From positions 1 to 64,000 of the forward strand of contig NZ_JAAVVE010000022.1 in assembly GCF_018449795.1 (NCBI RefSeq): a stretch of 64,000 nucleotides of DNA. Reading direction: 5' to 3'. The notes below the pieces were generated by a model that ran no database searches, had not been told where the DNA came from, and worked only from the letters and a program-made list of their open reading frames with translations. The translations under genes were made by a program, and so were the position numbers. This DNA is from Sphingomonas sp. dw_22 (GTDB lineage Bacteria > Pseudomonadota > Alphaproteobacteria > Sphingomonadales > Sphingomonadaceae). This document shows positions 61,245 through 64,000 of this stretch, piece by piece (position 1 is the stretch's first letter; every line of letters begins with the position of its first letter).

Positions 61245-61793
61245 TCAGCCCTTGTCGGGCTTGCCCCGCAATCCGGCCAGCGCGCCGAACGGGCCGCTTT
61301 CCTCGGCCAGGCGGCGCGCCTCTTCCTCGCTGAGCACGCCTGCCTGCCGCAATATGGCCTCGGCATTGGGACTGCGCGGGAAGGGATCGAGCGAAAGCGC
61401 CAGCGTCTCCGCCGCCGCCTCGCCGAGATCGATCGCGCCGCCGGTGTAGAAGACGGTGTCGCACTCGTCCTCGTCCAGCTCGATCTCGTCGTTCGGATCG
61501 GCATCGGTTTCGGGGAGGAAGCGGATCGCGAAATTCTCGGCGATCCCGGCGGGGACGGGATCGCCGGTCGCGATGCAGCTCTGGACGACGCTCGCCTTGA
61601 TGCGGCCGCGGGCGACGATGCCGGCGGCGTCGCGGCGGATCGCATAATCGGCCTCGAGCGTATCGATGGCTTGCAGATCGAAGCGCGTGGCGAGCGCGGC
61701 GCGCTCCTCGGGATTCGCCTCGATATGGACCTGGCTCTCGCCGGCGCCGATCTGGTCGAGCCGGTGCGGGCGCGGGAATTCGGGATCGGTCAT
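61245..61793 (-). CDS. DUF177 / YceD family protein
   Basis: 182 residues. VVQSCIATGDPVPAGIAENF and the acidic DPNDEIELDEDECDTVFY are typical of DUF177, whose plant and bacterial members are linked to 23S rRNA levels and the L32 region. Starts as ATGA overlap with the upstream chaperone-like gene. No rpmF follows. Confidence 0.88.
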   Translation of the reverse strand: MTDPEFPRPHRLDQIGAGESQVHIEANPEERAALATRFDLQAIDTLEADYAIRRDAAGIVARGRIKASVVQSCIATGDPVPAGIAENFAIRFLPETDADPNDEIELDEDECDTVFYTGGAIDLGEAAAETLALSLDPFPRSPNAEAILRQAGVLSEEEARRLAEESGPFGALAGLRGKPDKG

Positions 61794-62302
61794 GCCGGCA
61801 GCTCCCCTGCGACGATCGATGCGAGCGGTGCGGCGGCGAGCCGGTCGCGCAGCGTCAGCAGCCCGGCCTCGACATGTGCCAGTGCGTCGAGGGCGGGCGC
61901 GTGGCCGCGATAGACGTTGCGGACCAGCGCGTCGCCCAGCGATCCCGCCGCCAGCCCGCTGCGATAGGCGCCCAGCCGCCCGCCCAGCATGCCCATCATC
62001 CGGCCGATATGCTTGCCGACGACGATGTCGCCGATGCCGATCTCGCGGAGCTGGCCGTCCATGTCGTGGATGAAGCACTCGGCCAGCGCGGCATTGGGGG
62101 CGGCGCCTTCGGGCTCTGCCTCGAGCCGGAGCAGCACCATTGCGAGCACGGCGGCGATCATGTCGAAGCGGCCGTCGATCGTATCGGGCACCTCGCCGGC
62201 CTGATACCAGTGCGGCCGGCGGCCCTCGGCCACCACGGCCTGATAGAGGAGCGGCGCCGCGCCGCGGTCGTTGCGGCCGAGGAGCCGCTGGAGCAATCGC
62301 AT
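61790..62302 (-). CDS. Ubiquinol-cytochrome c chaperone family protein
   Basis: 170 residues. YQAVVAEGRRPHWYQAGEVPDTIDGRFDM and FIHDMDGQLREIGIGDIVVGKHI match the CBP3/ubiquinol-cytochrome c chaperone family, which helps assemble complex III. ATG 62302 is used; it is divergent from bamE and coupled to the DUF177 gene. Confidence 0.9.
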   Translation of the reverse strand: MRLLQRLLGRNDRGAAPLLYQAVVAEGRRPHWYQAGEVPDTIDGRFDMIAAVLAMVLLRLEAEPEGAAPNAALAECFIHDMDGQLREIGIGDIVVGKHIGRMMGMLGGRLGAYRSGLAAGSLGDALVRNVYRGHAPALDALAHVEAGLLTLRDRLAAAPLASIVAGELPA

Positions 62303-62416
62303 GGTTCTGGGTCCGTATGATCGGGCGCGACCTTGTTTAGCCGCATTTTGCCGCATATTGAGGCGAACGGCGCGCGATGCAATGCGCGGCCGGTTTGCGT
62401 TTGCCTGGAGACTGAC

Positions 62417-62899
62417 ATGCCCTTTCCCGTTCGCGCGCTTGGCGCCGTCGCGCTGCTAGCCGCCATGGGCACTGCCGCCTGCACGCCGGTGCGCTCGCAT
62501 CAGGGCTATGTCGTGGACAAGGAGCTGGTCGATGCGATCCAGCCCGGCATCGACAACCGCGACTCGGTCCTCCAGACGCTCGGCCGGCCGACGCTGACCA
62601 GCCAGTTCAACGAGGGCGAGTGGTATTATATCTCGCGCGACAGCAGCAACATGGCCTATCAGGGGCCGCGCACCCGGGACCAGCTCACGCTGCGCATCCG
62701 CTTCGATGCCTCGGGCAATGTCGCCGCGGTGGACCGGATGGGGGCGGAGATGATCGCCTCGGTCGATCCCTACGGCAAGAAGACGCCGACGCTGGGCCGC
62801 CATTCGAACTTCTTCCAGGATCTGTTCGGCAATATCGGCACGGTCGGCGCGCCGGGCACCGGCGGCCCGGGCGGCCAGGACAATACCGGCGGGCAATAG
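62417..62899 (+). CDS. bamE: Outer membrane assembly lipoprotein BamE
   Basis: 160 residues. Lipobox with C22 (MGTAAC), then GYVVDKELVDAIQPGIDNRDSV and LGRPTLTSQFNEGEWYYISR, the SmpA/OmlA fold. Part of the beta-barrel assembly machine. The C-terminal Gly-rich tail (GAPGTGGPGGQDNTGGQ) is longer than in E. coli. GGAG precedes ATG 62417. Confidence 0.93.
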   Translation: MPFPVRALGAVALLAAMGTAACTPVRSHQGYVVDKELVDAIQPGIDNRDSVLQTLGRPTLTSQFNEGEWYYISRDSSNMAYQGPRTRDQLTLRIRFDASGNVAAVDRMGAEMIASVDPYGKKTPTLGRHSNFFQDLFGNIGTVGAPGTGGPGGQDNTGGQ

Positions 62900-63018
62900 G
62901 CCCTTCTTAACCTTCCTTTCGCTTGGCTGACAGCCGCGTTCCCGAGCCGTTCAGAGCGATTCCCCCATTTCATGCCTGTGCCGGCGGGATCGCCGGCCCC
63001 ATGTTTTTGGAGGAAGCC

Positions 63019-63540
63019 ATGAAGAAGCTCATCACCGCCGCGCTGCTCGCCGCGGTCGCCATGCCCGCGGTCGCGCTGCCGGGCGCCGCCCAGGCCCAGT
63101 CGAACCAGGAGCTGCGCCGCGATCGCCAGGATATCCGCAAGGAACAGCGCGACCTGCAGCAGGCCCAGCGCCGGGGCAATCCGCGCGACGTCCGCGAGCA
63201 GCGCCGCGACGTGCGCGAGGCGCGCCAGGAATATCGCGAGGATCTGCGCGATCGGAATCGCAACTGGGGCGACAATGACTGGCGCGCCTATCGGAACGGC
63301 AATCGCGGGATCTATGCGCGCGGCAATTGGCGGGCGCCGTTTCGCTACACGCGCTTCAGCGCCGGCGCGCGGATCGGGGCGCCCTATTTCGGCTCGCGCT
63401 ACGTCATCGCCGATCCGTGGCGCTATCACCTGCCGCGCGCCGGGCGCTACCAGAGCTGGGTGCGCCATTATAACGACGTGCTGCTGATCGACACGCGCCG
63501 CGGCGTCGTGATCCGGGCGATCCCCGGCTTCTACTGGTAA
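63019..63540 (+). CDS. RcnB-family periplasmic protein
   Basis: 173 residues. Signal peptide, then an Arg/Asp/Gln-rich coiled stretch (about 30-85), and a C-terminal RcnB-like domain: GAPYFGSRYVIADPWRYHLP and DVLLIDTRRGVVIRAIPGFYW. RcnB relatives are periplasmic and linked to metal balance; the role here is unknown. GGAGG before ATG 63019. Confidence 0.85.
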   Translation: MKKLITAALLAAVAMPAVALPGAAQAQSNQELRRDRQDIRKEQRDLQQAQRRGNPRDVREQRRDVREARQEYREDLRDRNRNWGDNDWRAYRNGNRGIYARGNWRAPFRYTRFSAGARIGAPYFGSRYVIADPWRYHLPRAGRYQSWVRHYNDVLLIDTRRGVVIRAIPGFYW

Positions 63541-63558
63541 GCGGATTTTCGTCGGGGT

Positions 63559-63620
63559 CCGGGCGGCTGCGGTTGCGGTCGCCCGGAGGTTCGGCCGCGC
63601 CGCCCGAGGCAGCGCGGCCG
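63559..63620. terminator. Two hairpins between convergent genes
   Basis: CCGGGCG/CGCCCGG (63559-63586) and CGGCCGCGC/GCGCGGCCG (63592-63620, 11-base loop) lie between the RcnB-like gene and the convergent pbpC end. No U-runs; they may still end transcripts. Confidence 0.4.
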
Positions 63621-63733
63621 GTGCCCGTGAGCACGGTCCCGAAAGGGGGGTGGGACCAGGCGCGTAAACGCTCGGAAAAGCATTTCGCTCCCGTAGCAAT
63701 CCACGAATCGTGAAGATATTCCGGCGGCCGGAT

Positions 63734-64000
63734 TCAGCGAATCGTGAAGAGGATCTGATCGACCACGCGGCCGCCCAGATCGACCAGGCGAAGCCGGTGC
63801 CGGCCGGGCGGCGCGAGCACCATCGGATGCGCGTCGGCGGCGCCCAGGTCGTGCGTATCCAGCAACAATCTGTGCCCGGTCACTTCGCCGCTTACCGCGA
63901 TGGCGAGCCGCTGGTTGGCGGGCGGTATGTCGGGATCAAGCGCATAGACGCTGCCCGCCACCGGATTGACGATGCGCGGGCGCCGCGCGGCCTCCGGCAC
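63734..64000 (-). CDS. pbpC: Penicillin-binding protein 1C, C-terminal part
   Basis: Only the last 88 residues are inside the window; the gene continues past 64000. RIVNPVAGSVYALDPDIPPA and GRHRLRLVDLGGRVVDQILF match the C-terminal domain of PBP1C, a peptidoglycan glycosyltransferase/transpeptidase. The Met at the edge is not a true start. Confidence 0.82.
   Translation of the reverse strand: MPEAARRPRIVNPVAGSVYALDPDIPPANQRLAIAVSGEVTGHRLLLDTHDLGAADAHPMVLAPPGRHRLRLVDLGGRVVDQILFTIR

Overview
The window is high-GC alphaproteobacterial DNA, most likely Sphingomonas or a close relative. The right part (27.2-64 kb) looks like core chromosome. Its markers are a gltD/gltB locus split by a small secreted-protein gene, a ubiquinol-cytochrome c chaperone-like gene overlapping a DUF177 gene and divergent from bamE, a large TonB-dependent receptor with a divergent TetR gene, and very strong GC bias.

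The left part (1-27.2 kb) is accessory DNA stacked against the 3' end of a tRNA-Leu(CAG) gene (27161-27247, minus strand). Two islands lie in tandem. A 20-base sequence identical to the tRNA 3' end and flank occurs at 27158-27177 and again at 19892-19911. A different tyrosine integrase lies beside each copy (18461-19678 and 25510-27069). The inner island is about 7.3 kb. The outer island starts left of the window.

The outer island carries the main find: nine tightly packed plus-strand genes (921-17647), almost all joined by ATGA, TAATG or GTGA overlaps. They read as a DNA phosphorothioation defence cassette of the SspABCD plus SspFGH type: cysteine desulfurase (SspA), DUF4007 protein (SspB), large P-loop ATPase (SspC), PP-loop/Fe-S enzyme of the DndC class (SspD), then three restriction-side proteins (SspF, SspG, SspH), and two trailing genes: a small protein of unknown function and a phosphorothioation-associated putative methyltransferase. 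SspH appears to join a PD-(D/E)xK-like nuclease motif to a C-terminal FtsK/HerA-like motor, and its Walker A motif lacks the usual Ser/Thr. No sspE-like gene is visible. An AlpA-type regulator and the first integrase close this island.

The inner island has a HEPN-like gene paired with a membrane-anchored protein gene, a serine recombinase, an 0.8-kb noncoding block with nested inverted repeats, a four-gene operon of unrecognised proteins, and the second integrase. Its base composition and frequent CTAG sites differ from the host DNA, which suggests another donor.

The core part holds, in order: an NDUFA9-like reductase and uppP; glutamate synthase (gltD, a secreted-protein gene, gltB); a glutathione transferase, a PEBP-family protein and a short-chain dehydrogenase; two tiny single-span membrane peptides; a GGDEF diguanylate cyclase; a secreted peroxiredoxin; outer-membrane phospholipase A; hisN; an epimerase/DoxX-like fusion with a DUF2269 partner; a CE2 esterase; rpmI-rplT with a terminator; a LysE-type exporter; pheST; a membrane protein with a TTG start; a short-chain dehydrogenase; an acetamidase; an aldose epimerase; prfC; an MFS transporter; a TonB receptor with a TetR regulator and a likely operator; DUF177, chaperone and bamE genes; an RcnB-like protein; and the C-terminus of a penicillin-binding protein 1C. 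All family names rest on reading motifs by eye; no database search was possible.
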